A DNA stretch of 64,000 nt. Source: an uncultured Thermoanaerobaculum sp. (GTDB lineage Bacteria; Acidobacteriota; Thermoanaerobaculia; Thermoanaerobaculales; Thermoanaerobaculaceae). Positions within the stretch are counted from its first letter, which is position 1; each line of letters opens with the position of its first letter. The notes beneath the pieces were generated by a model that saw only the letters and a list, made by a program, of their open reading frames with translations, did not search any database and was not told where the DNA came from. Positions 26,671 to 36,159 of this stretch are shown here, in pieces. The stretch lies in contig CALHAH010000007.1 in assembly GCA_937934115.1 (NCBI GenBank), forward strand, positions 1 to 64,000, in the 5' to 3' direction. The translations under genes were made by a program, and so were the position numbers.

Positions 26671-27105
26671 ATGTCGGACCGTAAGTATCGCCAGCGGGGC
26701 TATCAGGACAGTGATTGGGAAGAAAGGGAAAGGCAGCGCCAGCAAAGCCGCCGGGTGCGGGATGAGGAGCGACTTGCCCCCCGGGGCCGGGGTTTGGGGG
26801 CCCCTACGGTTTCGGTGTTTCGCTGCCGGGTGTGCGGCGAAAAACAGCCGTTTAAAAGCTCCGTGCCGCTGGAGGCCACCTGCTTTAAGTGCCAGGCTGC
26901 CCTCCATTCCTGCGCCCACTGCTCGTTTTTCGACACCTCAGCACCCAATGAGTGCCTCAAGCCTGTGCGTACCCGCGTGGGTAACAAGAACGCTGCGAAT
27001 GCTTGCCAGCTCTACTCTCCCCGCTTGGTCCAAGAGTTTGCCAGCGAGGAACTTTCCCTGAAAGACCCGCGCGCTGCCTTTGAAGCCCTCTTCCGCAAGC
27101 GTTAA
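26671..27105 (+). CDS. Zinc-ribbon protein of unknown function
   Basis: 144 residues. The first ~45 residues are highly charged and Arg/Glu/Gln-rich, probably disordered. Three cysteine pairs follow: CRVC, CFKC and CAHC, plus further single cysteines (ECLKP, ACQLY), consistent with one or two zinc ribbons. No catalytic motif is visible. It is convergent with ftsZ, with only 3 bp between the stops. RNA or protein binding is plausible but not shown. Confidence 0.7.
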   Translation: MSDRKYRQRGYQDSDWEERERQRQQSRRVRDEERLAPRGRGLGAPTVSVFRCRVCGEKQPFKSSVPLEATCFKCQAALHSCAHCSFFDTSAPNECLKPVRTRVGNKNAANACQLYSPRLVQEFASEELSLKDPRAAFEALFRKR

Positions 27106-27108
27106 CCC

Positions 27109-28266
27109 CTAGTCCAGCTGCTGCCGAAGTACGGTGGGTAGGTGGAAGTCATCGGGGCGAATTTGCACTCCGAAATTTGGGGTGTCGCTGGTGGTAGGCA
27201 GGAAGGGGTTTAGGCTCGAAACCTGGCTTTTGGTAACCTCGGCGCGGCTGCTTTTGGCTTCTGGCTTTTCTGCACCGCCAAAACCGGTGGCGATGAGCGT
27301 TACCTGGATTTGGTTGTGGAAGTTCTCGCGCTGCACGTAGCCAAAGAGGTAAAGACACGTTTCGGCGCACTGCTGCTGAATCCAATGGGCCGCTTCCCTC
27401 ACTTCGCCAAGGGTGGCGTCAGGGCCGGTTACAAAGTTGACGAGCACCCTTTGTGCCCCGTGGAGCGCGATGCCGTCTAAAAGTGGGGAGGCCACGGCGT
27501 TTTGTGCCGCCTCCAGGGCTCGGTGTTCCCCGGAGGAAACTCCAATACCCATGAGCGCCATGCCACCGCCTTCCAAAACGGCCTTCACATCCGCAAAGTC
27601 CCGGTTGATCTCACCCGCCTCGTTGATGATTTCCGAAATGCCCTGGACACCGTGGTGCAGGGCTTGGTCGGCTAAAAGAAAGGCCTCGCTAATGGTGATG
27701 TTGGCCGGGGCCACTTCCTCCAAGCGTGCGTTGGGCACCACGATGAGGGTATCAACGCAGCTGGATAGCTCGGCCAGCCCTTGCTGGGCGATGCGCATGC
27801 GCTCGTTGGCCTCGAAGGAAAAGGGCGTGTTCACCACGGCGACGGTAAGTGCACCGGCCTCTTTCGCCAGCGTACCAATCACCGGAGCGGCACCGGTTCC
27901 GGTACCACCCCCCAGGCCGGCAGCAATGAACACCATGTCGGCGCCAGTGAGCACCTCCAAAAGCTCGTCGGTTTTGTTGAGGGCGGCTTCCTTCCCCACT
28001 TTGGGGTTCCCCCCAGCCCCCAGCGCCCGCCCGCGGGAGTTTGGCGTTTGCAGCTGAATCTTAGTGGGAGCCGGGCACCGACGTAACGATTGCACGTCGG
28101 TGTTTACGGCGATGAACTCCACGCCCTTCACACCAGCGCGGATCATGCGGCTGATGGCGTTGCAGCCACCACCACCGACGCCCACCACCTTGAGCAGCGC
28201 CGGTGTTTGCCCTTCGTCCGACAGGATGGCGGGTTGTTCTTCGTGGACATCATCAAGGATGATCAT
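27109..28266 (-). CDS. ftsZ: Cell division protein FtsZ
   Basis: 385 residues. The tubulin signature GGGTGTGAAPV, the N-terminal VGVGGGGCNAISRM and the T7-loop segment NRDFADVKAVL are present. The C-terminal peptide DFHLPTVLRQQLD is a variant of the FtsA-binding tail. FtsZ polymerises into the division ring with GTP. ATG 28266 was preferred over GTG 28272 for its spacing from AAAGGAGGG. It is the last gene of the dcw operon. Confidence 0.97.
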   Translation of the reverse strand: MIILDDVHEEQPAILSDEGQTPALLKVVGVGGGGCNAISRMIRAGVKGVEFIAVNTDVQSLRRCPAPTKIQLQTPNSRGRALGAGGNPKVGKEAALNKTDELLEVLTGADMVFIAAGLGGGTGTGAAPVIGTLAKEAGALTVAVVNTPFSFEANERMRIAQQGLAELSSCVDTLIVVPNARLEEVAPANITISEAFLLADQALHHGVQGISEIINEAGEINRDFADVKAVLEGGGMALMGIGVSSGEHRALEAAQNAVASPLLDGIALHGAQRVLVNFVTGPDATLGEVREAAHWIQQQCAETCLYLFGYVQRENFHNQIQVTLIATGFGGAEKPEAKSSRAEVTKSQVSSLNPFLPTTSDTPNFGVQIRPDDFHLPTVLRQQLD

Positions 28267-28279
28267 ACGCACCCTCCTT

Positions 28280-29533
28280 TTACCGTTTTTTTGAAAGGCC
28301 TAATAACCGGTTCCAAAAGCCTTGTTTCGTTTCTTTCAAAACGGAAGCCAAGGGACCAACCTTTCCCTGGGCGGTTTGACTGCCGAAGTGGAGCAAGCCC
28401 AAAGCACAGGCCGCCGATCGCAAGGGGAAAGGCGGTTGCGAGAGGCAGCTGGTGCCATCGTGCCACGCCAAAGGTTCTCCCAAGCGAGCGGGGCAACCAA
28501 ACACCGCTGTGGCTTGCGTTTCTATGCCTTCCACGTACGATCCGCCCCCACACAGCACGACCGAGAGCAGCCGAACATCGCGGGTAAGCTGTTTGGTGTA
28601 GGACAGCCCCACCATTTGAAAGATTTCTGCCACCCGTGCGGCTGCTGCCTCGCATACCTTTTTCCTGGAGACCTTGCTGGTTCCCCCACCGAGAACGGGA
28701 AAAAGCACCACTTCCTCCTCGTCCACTGTGTCCAAAAGCAGCGTGACCTTGTGCTTTTTCACCTCTTCCGCTGCCGAAAAGGTAGTTCCGAAAAGCTGAA
28801 CCAGGTCGTCGTTGAGCTTTTGCGCTCCAAAGGGCAAGCTGCCGGTGGCCACCACGTGCGACCGGTGCCAGAGGGCGTAGTTGGTGTTGCCGAAGCCAAA
28901 GTCCACCACCAGGGCACCGAGAGCCTTTTCCTCTGGCGTGAGAACCGCCAAGGAGGAAGCCACCGGTGCAAAGAGAAACCCCTCCACCGCTACGCCGGCG
29001 TCGTTCACGGCCTTTTCCAAGGTGCGGATGGGGCCCTCCTTAGAGGAGAGCACGAGGGCATTCATGGAGAGTCGGCTCCCCACCATTCCTTCAGGGTTCA
29101 CCAGGTGTTCTTGGTCGTCCAGGGTGAAGTCGTGGGGGAGCACATTAAGCACCACGTGCCCCGGAGGCAGGTTTTGCCAACGGACGGCCTCCCAGAGCCG
29201 CTGGAGATCTTTGGAGGTGATGGGTTGGCGGCGAGCAGCGATGGGGAGCTCGGGTTCGGTGTTCCGGCCCATCACGTAGGTCCCAGCCACGCTCACCCAA
29301 GCCCGCTCCATGGGCTCATGGGCAGAGGTTTCCGCTTCTTGCACCGCTTCCTTGATACGCTCCACGACACTCTTAAACCCCACCACCTGCCCAGCCTCCA
29401 TGCCCTCGGGCAAGGGGGCAATGCCGGCGCCCCGAACCACCAGCTCCCCTTGGGGGTTCACTTCGGCCATGAGTGCCAAAACCCGAGAGTTTCCCACATC
29501 CAAGGCCGAAAGCAGTGTGTCGCTGGCCATCAT
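28280..29533 (-). CDS. ftsA: Cell division protein FtsA
   Basis: 417 residues, actin/Hsp70-fold ATPase. Phosphate-1 motif SALDVGNSRVLAL, phosphate-2 motif LVVDFGFGNTNYALW and adenosine motif VVLCGGGSYVEGI are present. The C-terminal GFWNRLLGLSKKR is the expected amphipathic membrane-targeting helix. It tethers FtsZ to the membrane. ATG 29533 overlaps the ftsQ stop (ATGA); a second ATG at 29530 is possible. Confidence 0.94.
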   Translation of the reverse strand: MMASDTLLSALDVGNSRVLALMAEVNPQGELVVRGAGIAPLPEGMEAGQVVGFKSVVERIKEAVQEAETSAHEPMERAWVSVAGTYVMGRNTEPELPIAARRQPITSKDLQRLWEAVRWQNLPPGHVVLNVLPHDFTLDDQEHLVNPEGMVGSRLSMNALVLSSKEGPIRTLEKAVNDAGVAVEGFLFAPVASSLAVLTPEEKALGALVVDFGFGNTNYALWHRSHVVATGSLPFGAQKLNDDLVQLFGTTFSAAEEVKKHKVTLLLDTVDEEEVVLFPVLGGGTSKVSRKKVCEAAAARVAEIFQMVGLSYTKQLTRDVRLLSVVLCGGGSYVEGIETQATAVFGCPARLGEPLAWHDGTSCLSQPPFPLRSAACALGLLHFGSQTAQGKVGPLASVLKETKQGFWNRLLGLSKKR

Positions 29534-30219
29534 TGGCTCACCGTCGTTTGCACAAAAACCTTGCCTGGCACCCGCACGTCCAAGCGTGAGATCGGACCCA
29601 GATTGGCTTTGTTCCATGCGGAAAGCACCCGACGCGCGTGCACCAGGCTTTCCGGGTGCTGGGGGTCTAAAACCAGGGTCATAGCATCGGAAGCAAACAA
29701 AACCGCCACGTCCCGCGCCCCTAGCCGTTGGCAACGGGCTACAGGCTCGCCCCAGGTGGAAGCCAAGCGGGGCAGAACCTGCAACACGCGTGCCCTTTCC
29801 TCAGGGTAAGGAACAAACCCGGAAAGCATAGGGAGATCGAGCTCGCTTCCGGCGGGTCCGAGGATCTTCCCCTGGGCATCTACCAGTTGCCAGGGCTCAC
29901 AATCAATGAGGATAGCTGCCGGGGTGCGTTCCTGCAGCACGCAGCGGATAGTGCCATCGAGCCCCACGGTGACTTGTGCTTCTTCCACCCACGGCACGGT
30001 CAAGAGCTTTTCCCGCAGGGCGGAGGCTGAAGCCAAAAGCGGTGGTTTGCCCAAGGTGTCTTCCAGGGCTTGGCGTGCAGTGCTGGCATCAAAATGGCGG
30101 ACACCAACCACCTCCAGCCTGTGCACCTGCCACGCTTGCGCCAAAACTCCGGCTGCCAAAAGGGCTAGGGGAACCAGCAACGCTTTAGCCCAAAAGCGGG
30201 AAGACCTCTGCCTGGTCAT
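29530..30219 (-). CDS. ftsQ: Cell division protein FtsQ
   Basis: 229 residues. A short basic cytoplasmic start is followed by one transmembrane helix (about 11-29). A POTRA-like region starts at HRLEVVGVRHF, and the FtsQ/DivIB beta domain includes VQERTPAA-type sequence (LQERTPAAIL). It links FtsL and the septal synthase with the rest of the divisome. Both ends overlap neighbours by 4 nt. murB and ddl, often found between murC and ftsQ, are absent. Confidence 0.92.
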   Translation of the reverse strand: MTRQRSSRFWAKALLVPLALLAAGVLAQAWQVHRLEVVGVRHFDASTARQALEDTLGKPPLLASASALREKLLTVPWVEEAQVTVGLDGTIRCVLQERTPAAILIDCEPWQLVDAQGKILGPAGSELDLPMLSGFVPYPEERARVLQVLPRLASTWGEPVARCQRLGARDVAVLFASDAMTLVLDPQHPESLVHARRVLSAWNKANLGPISRLDVRVPGKVFVQTTVSQ

Positions 30220-31592
30220 GGCGCCCCTCCTTGCACCAGGGCGTTGGCCAGCTGCACCACGTTCCCGGCGCCTAGGGTGAGCAGCACGTCGCCAGCTTCC
30301 AGCACTTGCGGCAGGATCACTGCCGCCTCCTGCAGGGAGGGGAGCGGTGCCACGTGCCGGTGACCGGCGGCTTGAGCCGCTGCCACCACCAGCTGGGCGC
30401 TCACCCCCGGAATTGGGGTTTCGCGCGCGGGGTAGATGGGAAGCACGAAAGCCACATCCGCCTCCAGCAGGGCTTCGCCGAATTCCCGGGCGAAAGCTTG
30501 GGTGCGGGAAAAGAGGTGGGGTTGGAACACCACCACCAGCCGCCTTCCCGGGAACCTTTGGCGCGCGGCCAGAAGAGTAGCCACCACCTCTGTGGGGTGG
30601 TGGGCGTAATCGTCCACCACCGTGACCCCGTTCATCTCACCTTTGATTTCGAAGCGCCGGGCCACTCCGGAAAAGGAGCTCACCGCTTGTGCCACCGTGG
30701 GGAAGGGGACTCCCATTTCCAAAGCCACGGCGGTCGCGGCCATGGCGTTGGCTAAACCGTGGCGGCCTAAAAGCGGTACCGTAAGCTGCCCCAGCTCTTG
30801 CCCGGCAAAAACGAGGTGCGCCTTGGCACCTTGCGGGGTGAACTCGAAGCGGCGGGCGGAAAGATCAGCCTGCGAGGTGAAACCGTAGGTGAGGGTCCGT
30901 CGGCGAATGTGGGGGAGAAGCCGACGCACCCCGGGATCGTCCAAGCAGGCCACCACGGCCCCGTAAAAAGGCACCGAGGAAGCAAACTCCAGGAAGGCTT
31001 CCTCCATAGCAGCCACCGTGCCGTAGGTGTCCAAGTGCTCGGCTTCTATTGTGGTGATAACGGCAATGACCGGGTGCAGGGCCAAGAACGAGCGGTCAAA
31101 CTCATCGGCCTCGCACACCAAGAACTCGCTACGACCCAAGCGAGCGTGGGCGCCCAAGAAGTGCACGCGACCACCCACCACCACCGTGGGGTCCAGCCCC
31201 GCTTGCGTGAGGATGAAGCCAGAAAGCGAGGTGGTGGTGGTTTTACCGTGGGTGCCGGCCACCGCCACCGTCCACTTGAGGCGCGAAACCTCTCCTAGCA
31301 TTTCCGCCCGCCGGATGACCGGGATCCCCTTGCGGGAAGCAACCTGCACCTCCGGGTTGGTGGCGGGCACTGCCGAGGAGACCACCACCACGTCCACTCC
31401 CGTCAAATGCTCAGGGTCGTGACCCACCTGGCATGGGACGCCGAGCTGGGTGAGGCGGGCCGTGGCTTCGCTGGCGCTTAAGTCACACCCTGAAACTTGC
31501 AGCCCCTCCTTCTGCAGGATTTCCGCCAGCCCGCACATGCCGGCGCCGCCAATGCCCACAAAATGCAAGTGCCGCACCCTCCCGAAGTTCAT
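30216..31592 (-). CDS. murC: UDP-N-acetylmuramate--L-alanine ligase
   Basis: 458 residues. The N-terminal UDP-binding loop is FVGIGGAGMCGLAE and the ATP P-loop is AGTHGKTTTTSL. The motifs ACEADEFDRSFL-type (VCEADEFDRSFL) and DDYAHHPTEV are typical of MurC. It adds L-Ala to UDP-MurNAc in the cytoplasm. It overlaps murG and ftsQ by 4 nt each. Confidence 0.97.
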   Translation of the reverse strand: MNFGRVRHLHFVGIGGAGMCGLAEILQKEGLQVSGCDLSASEATARLTQLGVPCQVGHDPEHLTGVDVVVVSSAVPATNPEVQVASRKGIPVIRRAEMLGEVSRLKWTVAVAGTHGKTTTTSLSGFILTQAGLDPTVVVGGRVHFLGAHARLGRSEFLVCEADEFDRSFLALHPVIAVITTIEAEHLDTYGTVAAMEEAFLEFASSVPFYGAVVACLDDPGVRRLLPHIRRRTLTYGFTSQADLSARRFEFTPQGAKAHLVFAGQELGQLTVPLLGRHGLANAMAATAVALEMGVPFPTVAQAVSSFSGVARRFEIKGEMNGVTVVDDYAHHPTEVVATLLAARQRFPGRRLVVVFQPHLFSRTQAFAREFGEALLEADVAFVLPIYPARETPIPGVSAQLVVAAAQAAGHRHVAPLPSLQEAAVILPQVLEAGDVLLTLGAGNVVQLANALVQGGAP

Positions 31593-32665
31593 GCTGCCAC
31601 CTCCAGGGGTTTGCGGCTCACCCGAAACAGAAGGTGCACCACCTTTTCTGTGGCGTCTGGCTGGGCCAGCGCCCTCGCCTGGCTAGCTTTGTGGGCAAGA
31701 GCCGGTAGGTCGGCAAAAAGCGTGGTTACCAGGTTGGCCAGCGCCGAAGCGGTAGCTTGAGCTTCTTCGAGGATCCAGGCGGCACCGGTGGCTGCCAAGG
31801 CGCGAGCGTTGGCTACCTGATGGCCGTGCGCGGCTTGCGCGAAAGGAACCAAGATGGCCGCTCGTCCAGCGGCGGAAAGCTCGGATACCGTAAGGGCACC
31901 AGCCCGCGCCACCACCAGCGGCACACCCTGCAGTACTTCCCAAGGCCTGGGTAAGAAACCCGCCACCTGGGCTTCCACGCCCGCAGCTTGGTACCGCGAT
32001 TTCAGCTCCGCCTCCCACTTCTCGCCGGCTTGATGGAAAACCTGCGGCCGCTGGGTTTGGGGGATGAGCGCCAGGGCTTCGGGGAGCAGGCGGTTGAGGA
32101 CTTGCGAGCCCTGGCTGCCGCCAAGCACTAGGAGGGCGCGCTTTTCGGGGGCTGGGGGTAGGTGGAAGAACTCCTGCCGTACGGGGTTGCCCGTAAAGCG
32201 GGCAGGCAGCGAGGGGAAGGCTTCCACCGCTTGCGGAAAACCACAGGCAATGGCGGCTGCCCACGGCGCCATGAAGCGGTGGGTAAGGCCGGGCCACGCG
32301 TTTTGCTCCTGAATCACCAGCGGTATGCCAGCGGCTGCAGCTGCCGACGCGCCCGGAAAAGCCGCGTAGCCCCCCACCGACAAAACCACATCCGGACGCA
32401 CCCGAACCAGGAAGGCGCGGGCCGCCAAAAACGCCGGCCCCAAGCGCAAGAAACTGCGAGCCTTGGCGGCGAGGCTGACCCCCACAGCGCCGGAAACGGC
32501 CAAAAGCTTGTGGGGGATGGGCAAATCAACGAGCTTTCGTGCTTCGAGGCCGCCTGCCGCCCCCAGCCAAAACACCTCCGCTCCCAGGGACAAAAGCCTT
32601 TGCGCCACCGCCAGGCCAGGGTAGACGTGACCACCGGTGCCACCGCCGGCAATCAGAACCCTCAT
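31589..32665 (-). CDS. murG: UDP-GlcNAc:lipid I N-acetylglucosaminyltransferase
   Basis: 358 residues. The lipid I-binding loop is IAGGGTGGHVYPGLA, with GGYAAFPG and the second G-loop GGSQGSQVLN. The UDP-GlcNAc site contains ARAGALTVSEL. It makes lipid II on the inner face of the membrane. ATG 32665 overlaps the ftsW stop and has AAGGAGGG upstream. A longer open frame upstream is antisense to nothing real and overlaps ftsW coding sequence. Confidence 0.97.
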   Translation of the reverse strand: MRVLIAGGGTGGHVYPGLAVAQRLLSLGAEVFWLGAAGGLEARKLVDLPIPHKLLAVSGAVGVSLAAKARSFLRLGPAFLAARAFLVRVRPDVVLSVGGYAAFPGASAAAAAGIPLVIQEQNAWPGLTHRFMAPWAAAIACGFPQAVEAFPSLPARFTGNPVRQEFFHLPPAPEKRALLVLGGSQGSQVLNRLLPEALALIPQTQRPQVFHQAGEKWEAELKSRYQAAGVEAQVAGFLPRPWEVLQGVPLVVARAGALTVSELSAAGRAAILVPFAQAAHGHQVANARALAATGAAWILEEAQATASALANLVTTLFADLPALAHKASQARALAQPDATEKVVHLLFRVSRKPLEVAA

Positions 32666-33738
32666 GAGCCCTCCTTGCCTACGTTGAGAACCAGGCCCAA
32701 AGCCAGCAAGTTCGCCACTAAATCCGACCCTCCTGCGGAAATGAGGGGCAGGGGTAGCCCCTTGGCCGGGGAAAGGTTGAGACAAACCGCCACGTTGAGC
32801 AGCACCTGAAGGCCCAACTGGAAACCGAGACCGCAGGCCAAAAGGGCAGCAGCTCGGTTGGGCGCTCGTGTGGCAGCCACAAAGCAGCGGGCCACGATCA
32901 GCGCCAAAAGCGAGAGGAGGCCCAGCGCCCCCAAAAACCCCAGCTCTTCGCCAACAATGGCAAAGATAAAGTCGCTGTGCGGTTGCGGAAGGAAGAAAAG
33001 CTTTTGCACACTGGCTCCTGGGCCCCGGCCCGTAAGCCCCCCGCTGCCCAGGGCAATGAGTGCTTGCTGGACCTGGTAGGTGGTTCCCGACAGAAAGCCC
33101 AAAAACCGGCTCATGCGGTATGGTTCGGCCAGGGTTCCCACCACTGCCACGCCCAAAACCAAGGCAAAAGCGCCAGCTAAGGCCCAGGTCCGGGTGTCGG
33201 CGACCACCAACATGGCGGTGGCGGTGCCTAAAAGCAAAAGCGTCGTGCCGAGATCGGGCTCGAAATACACCAAAGCTGCGGTGGTAATGGTGAGAAAACC
33301 GGCAAACACCAGGTACCGGTTTTGCTCGCGCCCGCGAGGGGGCATTTCCCCTAAGACCGTAGCCAGCGCGACCGGCAGCAGCACCTTGGCCAACGCCGAG
33401 GGCTGCAATGAAGCCCCCGGCAAGCGCAGCCAGCGGTGGGTTTGGGCCACCTCTGGCTGGAAGTATGGGATGAGCAAGAGAACCCAAGTGACGGCCAAGG
33501 CCCCTAAAGCCACTGGCCTTGTGAGGATGCGCTCCAGGGGCGCAAAAGCCACGGCCAGCATGAAAACCGTACCGATAACCCAGGCCATCATTTGGCGGTT
33601 GGCAAAATCCCAAGCCGGCAGCCCATAGTAGTCGCGGGCGAGGGGGGCGGAAGCCGAATAGACCAGGGCCACACCCACAGGGGCGGCCACCAGCGTGGCA
33701 AAGAGCAAGAAGCGGTCCAAGTGCTGGCGCTTAGGCAT
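32662..33738 (-). CDS. ftsW: Septal peptidoglycan polymerase FtsW (SEDS family)
   Basis: 358 residues, about ten transmembrane helices. SEDS signatures include the FFEPDLGTT-type motif (YFEPDLGTTLL), a periplasmic loop with PQPHSDFIFAIVGEELGF and the ending KGLPLPLISAGGSDLV. It polymerises lipid II together with FtsI. ATG 33738 overlaps the end of murD by 8 nt. Its position between murD and murG is canonical. Confidence 0.96.
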   Translation of the reverse strand: MPKRQHLDRFLLFATLVAAPVGVALVYSASAPLARDYYGLPAWDFANRQMMAWVIGTVFMLAVAFAPLERILTRPVALGALAVTWVLLLIPYFQPEVAQTHRWLRLPGASLQPSALAKVLLPVALATVLGEMPPRGREQNRYLVFAGFLTITTAALVYFEPDLGTTLLLLGTATAMLVVADTRTWALAGAFALVLGVAVVGTLAEPYRMSRFLGFLSGTTYQVQQALIALGSGGLTGRGPGASVQKLFFLPQPHSDFIFAIVGEELGFLGALGLLSLLALIVARCFVAATRAPNRAAALLACGLGFQLGLQVLLNVAVCLNLSPAKGLPLPLISAGGSDLVANLLALGLVLNVGKEGS

Positions 33739-35077
33739 GGTTTTCCCCCGCCAGTTCCTGCACCAGGCGCGCAAACTCATGGCCGCGGTGGGCGTAATCG
33801 TGAAACTGATCAAATGAGGCGCACGCTGGTGAAAGCAGCACCACGTCACCGGGCGAGGCGCCAAGGTACGCTCGCCGCACGGCTTCCTCAAGGGTGCCGC
33901 ACACTTCCAGAGGCACCACTCCGGCCAAGACTTTCTCCAGCTGGGGTGCAGCTTGGCCGATGAGGTACGCGCGCTGAACCCGCTGGCGCACGGCCGGGAT
34001 GAGTTCGGAAAAATCTTGGCCTTTGCCCAAGCCGCCAAGGATCAAGTGCACCCGCCGGGGAGGGTAGCTGGACAAGCCAGCTATCACCGCGCCCACGTTG
34101 GTACCTTTCGAGTCATCCACGTACCGCACGCCGTTTATTTCCGCCACCAACTCGTGGCGGTGGGGGAGGGAGCGGGCGGCGCGGAGTCCGGCCTTTATGG
34201 CCTCACGCTCCAAACCCAGCGCCCGGCACGCCAAGGCAGCGGCCAAAGCGTTGGCTACGTTGTGATCCCCAGGCAAAGGCAAGGCTTGGCGGGCCAAAAG
34301 CACCTGCCCTTGCAGCATGAGGTACGTGCCATCGTAAAAGGCCTCCGCATTTTGGTGGCAGAGCGAAAAACCGTGACGTTGAGCTTGCACCGGAAGGCTG
34401 GCCACGCTGGGATCATCCTCGTTCACCACCGCGTGGTCGTCGGCGGTTTGGAAGGCAAAAATCTTGGCCTTCGCTTGAAGGTAAGCCTCCATGGAGGGGT
34501 GCCGATCCAAGTGGTCGGGGGACAAATTCAAAAACACCGCCACCCTGGGGCGCAAGCTGTTGGTGAGCTCGAGCTGAAACGAGGAAAGCTCCCACACCAT
34601 CGCGTCCCAGCCCCCTCGTAGGACCATGCCCGAAGCCGCAGGACCCAAGTTGGCCCCCACCGCCACCTTTTTCCCCGCCGTCTTGAGGATGAGGCCTACG
34701 AGCTCGGTGACGGTACTTTTGCCGTTGGAGCCGGTGATGCCGATGATGGGGGTAGGGCCGGCGTAGCGGAAAGCCAGCTCCACCTCGGGAATGACCTCCA
34801 GCCCCCGCTCTAAGGCCGCTTGTAGTAACGGAAGGGTAGGGCTCACCCCTGGGGACACCACGACCACATCCACGTCGGTCAACACGCGCGGATCCACTTC
34901 GCCCAGGTGCAGTTCCACATCGGGGGGGAGCTCCGCCAAGCGGTACGCTAGCTGCTGGCGGGAAGCGCGGTCCACCGCTCGCACCTCTACGTTTTTGGCA
35001 CGCAGGAGGCGACACGCATCCACGCCAGAGATCCCCAGTCCTACTACCAAAGCCCGACGCCAGTTCGTTTTGCTCAT
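33731..35077 (-). CDS. murD: UDP-N-acetylmuramoylalanine--D-glutamate ligase
   Basis: 448 residues. N-terminal VVGLGISGVDACRLL, central ATP loop GITGSNGKSTVTEL, ELSSFQLE, NLSPDHLDRH and the C-terminal DDSKGTNVGAV are the expected MurD motifs. It adds D-Glu to UDP-MurNAc-L-Ala. ATG 35077 overlaps the mraY stop by 4 nt. Confidence 0.97.
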   Translation of the reverse strand: MSKTNWRRALVVGLGISGVDACRLLRAKNVEVRAVDRASRQQLAYRLAELPPDVELHLGEVDPRVLTDVDVVVVSPGVSPTLPLLQAALERGLEVIPEVELAFRYAGPTPIIGITGSNGKSTVTELVGLILKTAGKKVAVGANLGPAASGMVLRGGWDAMVWELSSFQLELTNSLRPRVAVFLNLSPDHLDRHPSMEAYLQAKAKIFAFQTADDHAVVNEDDPSVASLPVQAQRHGFSLCHQNAEAFYDGTYLMLQGQVLLARQALPLPGDHNVANALAAALACRALGLEREAIKAGLRAARSLPHRHELVAEINGVRYVDDSKGTNVGAVIAGLSSYPPRRVHLILGGLGKGQDFSELIPAVRQRVQRAYLIGQAAPQLEKVLAGVVPLEVCGTLEEAVRRAYLGASPGDVVLLSPACASFDQFHDYAHRGHEFARLVQELAGENHA

Positions 35078-36159
35078 CGCAGTTTCAAGGTGGCCAAGCC
35101 GGCCAAAGCGCACATGGACGCCACGATCCAAAGACGCACCACCACCTGGGTTTCCGCCCAACCGGAAAGCTCAAAGTGGTGGTGCAGGGGGGACATGCGG
35201 AAGATGCGCTTGCCTCGCAGCTGGAAAGAAGCTACCTGCAGGATCACCGAAAGCGCTTCGGCCACGAAAAGCCCCCCTACTATGACCAAGGCCAGCTCCT
35301 GCTTGGCAATCACCGCGGCAATGCCAATGGCGGCCCCCAAGCTCAAAGAGCCCACATCGCCCATGAACACCATGGCTGGGTGGCAGTTAAACCACAAAAA
35401 GCTCAAACCCGCGCCCACCAAACCCGCACAAAAAACCGCCACCTCACCGGCTCCTGCCACAGCGGGGACCTGCAGGTACCCGGCAATTTTGGCGTGGCCA
35501 GCCACGTAGGTGAAGATGGCGAAGGTTCCGGACGCGAGGAGGCTGGCGCCAATGGCCAGGCCATCCAAACCGTCGGTGAGGTTGACAGCGTTGGAGCACG
35601 CCACCAGCACCAGCATCACAAAGGGGATGTACGCCCAGCCCAAATCCAGCTGCACGTTCTTGAAAAAGGGCACGTACAGCATTCCCGCGTGGCTGGCGTG
35701 CCCGGCCACCAGCCGCACAAAGATGGCTGCCACCGCCCCGGCGAAAAGCTGCAGCCCCAGCTTCTGCCAAGCCCGCAAACCTTGGTTTTTCCCCCGCTGC
35801 ACCTTGAGCCAATCATCCAGAAAGCCAATGGCGCCGAAGGCTAAGGTGGTTCCAAAGGCCACCCACACCCAGGGTTCAGTGACATCGGCAAACAGAAGCG
35901 CTGCCACCGAGACCGCTGCCAAAATCAAAAGCCCTCCCATGGTTGGGGTGCCGCTTTTGGCCCGGTGGGAAGCAGGTCCTTCCTCGCGGACGGATTGGCG
36001 GATCGCAAGTCTGCGAAGCAGAGAGATGAGCCGCGGGCCCAGCACAAGGCCCACCAAAAGCGCGGCCACCACCGCCAACGCCGAGCGGAAAGTAATGTAG
36101 CGAAACACGTTGAGGGGGCTCCAAAGTTCCCGCAAGTGCCAGGCCAAAAGGTAAAGCAT
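35074..36159 (-). CDS. mraY: Phospho-N-acetylmuramoyl-pentapeptide-transferase
   Basis: 361 residues, polytopic. Conserved motifs are GTPTMGGLL, the Asp-rich FLDDWLKV, NAVNLTDGLDGLA and the HHHFE box (PLHHHFELSG). It transfers phospho-MurNAc-pentapeptide to undecaprenyl phosphate, giving lipid I. ATG 36159 shares one base with the murF stop (TGATG). Confidence 0.97.
   Translation of the reverse strand: MLYLLAWHLRELWSPLNVFRYITFRSALAVVAALLVGLVLGPRLISLLRRLAIRQSVREEGPASHRAKSGTPTMGGLLILAAVSVAALLFADVTEPWVWVAFGTTLAFGAIGFLDDWLKVQRGKNQGLRAWQKLGLQLFAGAVAAIFVRLVAGHASHAGMLYVPFFKNVQLDLGWAYIPFVMLVLVACSNAVNLTDGLDGLAIGASLLASGTFAIFTYVAGHAKIAGYLQVPAVAGAGEVAVFCAGLVGAGLSFLWFNCHPAMVFMGDVGSLSLGAAIGIAAVIAKQELALVIVGGLFVAEALSVILQVASFQLRGKRIFRMSPLHHHFELSGWAETQVVVRLWIVASMCALAGLATLKLR

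Noticed and set aside
28322-29809. 495-codon plus-strand ORF opposite ftsA
   Set aside because: Antisense shadow caused by GC-rich codon bias; His- and Gly-rich translation with no domain.
32666-33613. 316-codon N-terminal extension of murG
   Set aside because: It overlaps ftsW coding sequence on the same strand in another frame; MurG homologues start at the ATG at 32665.
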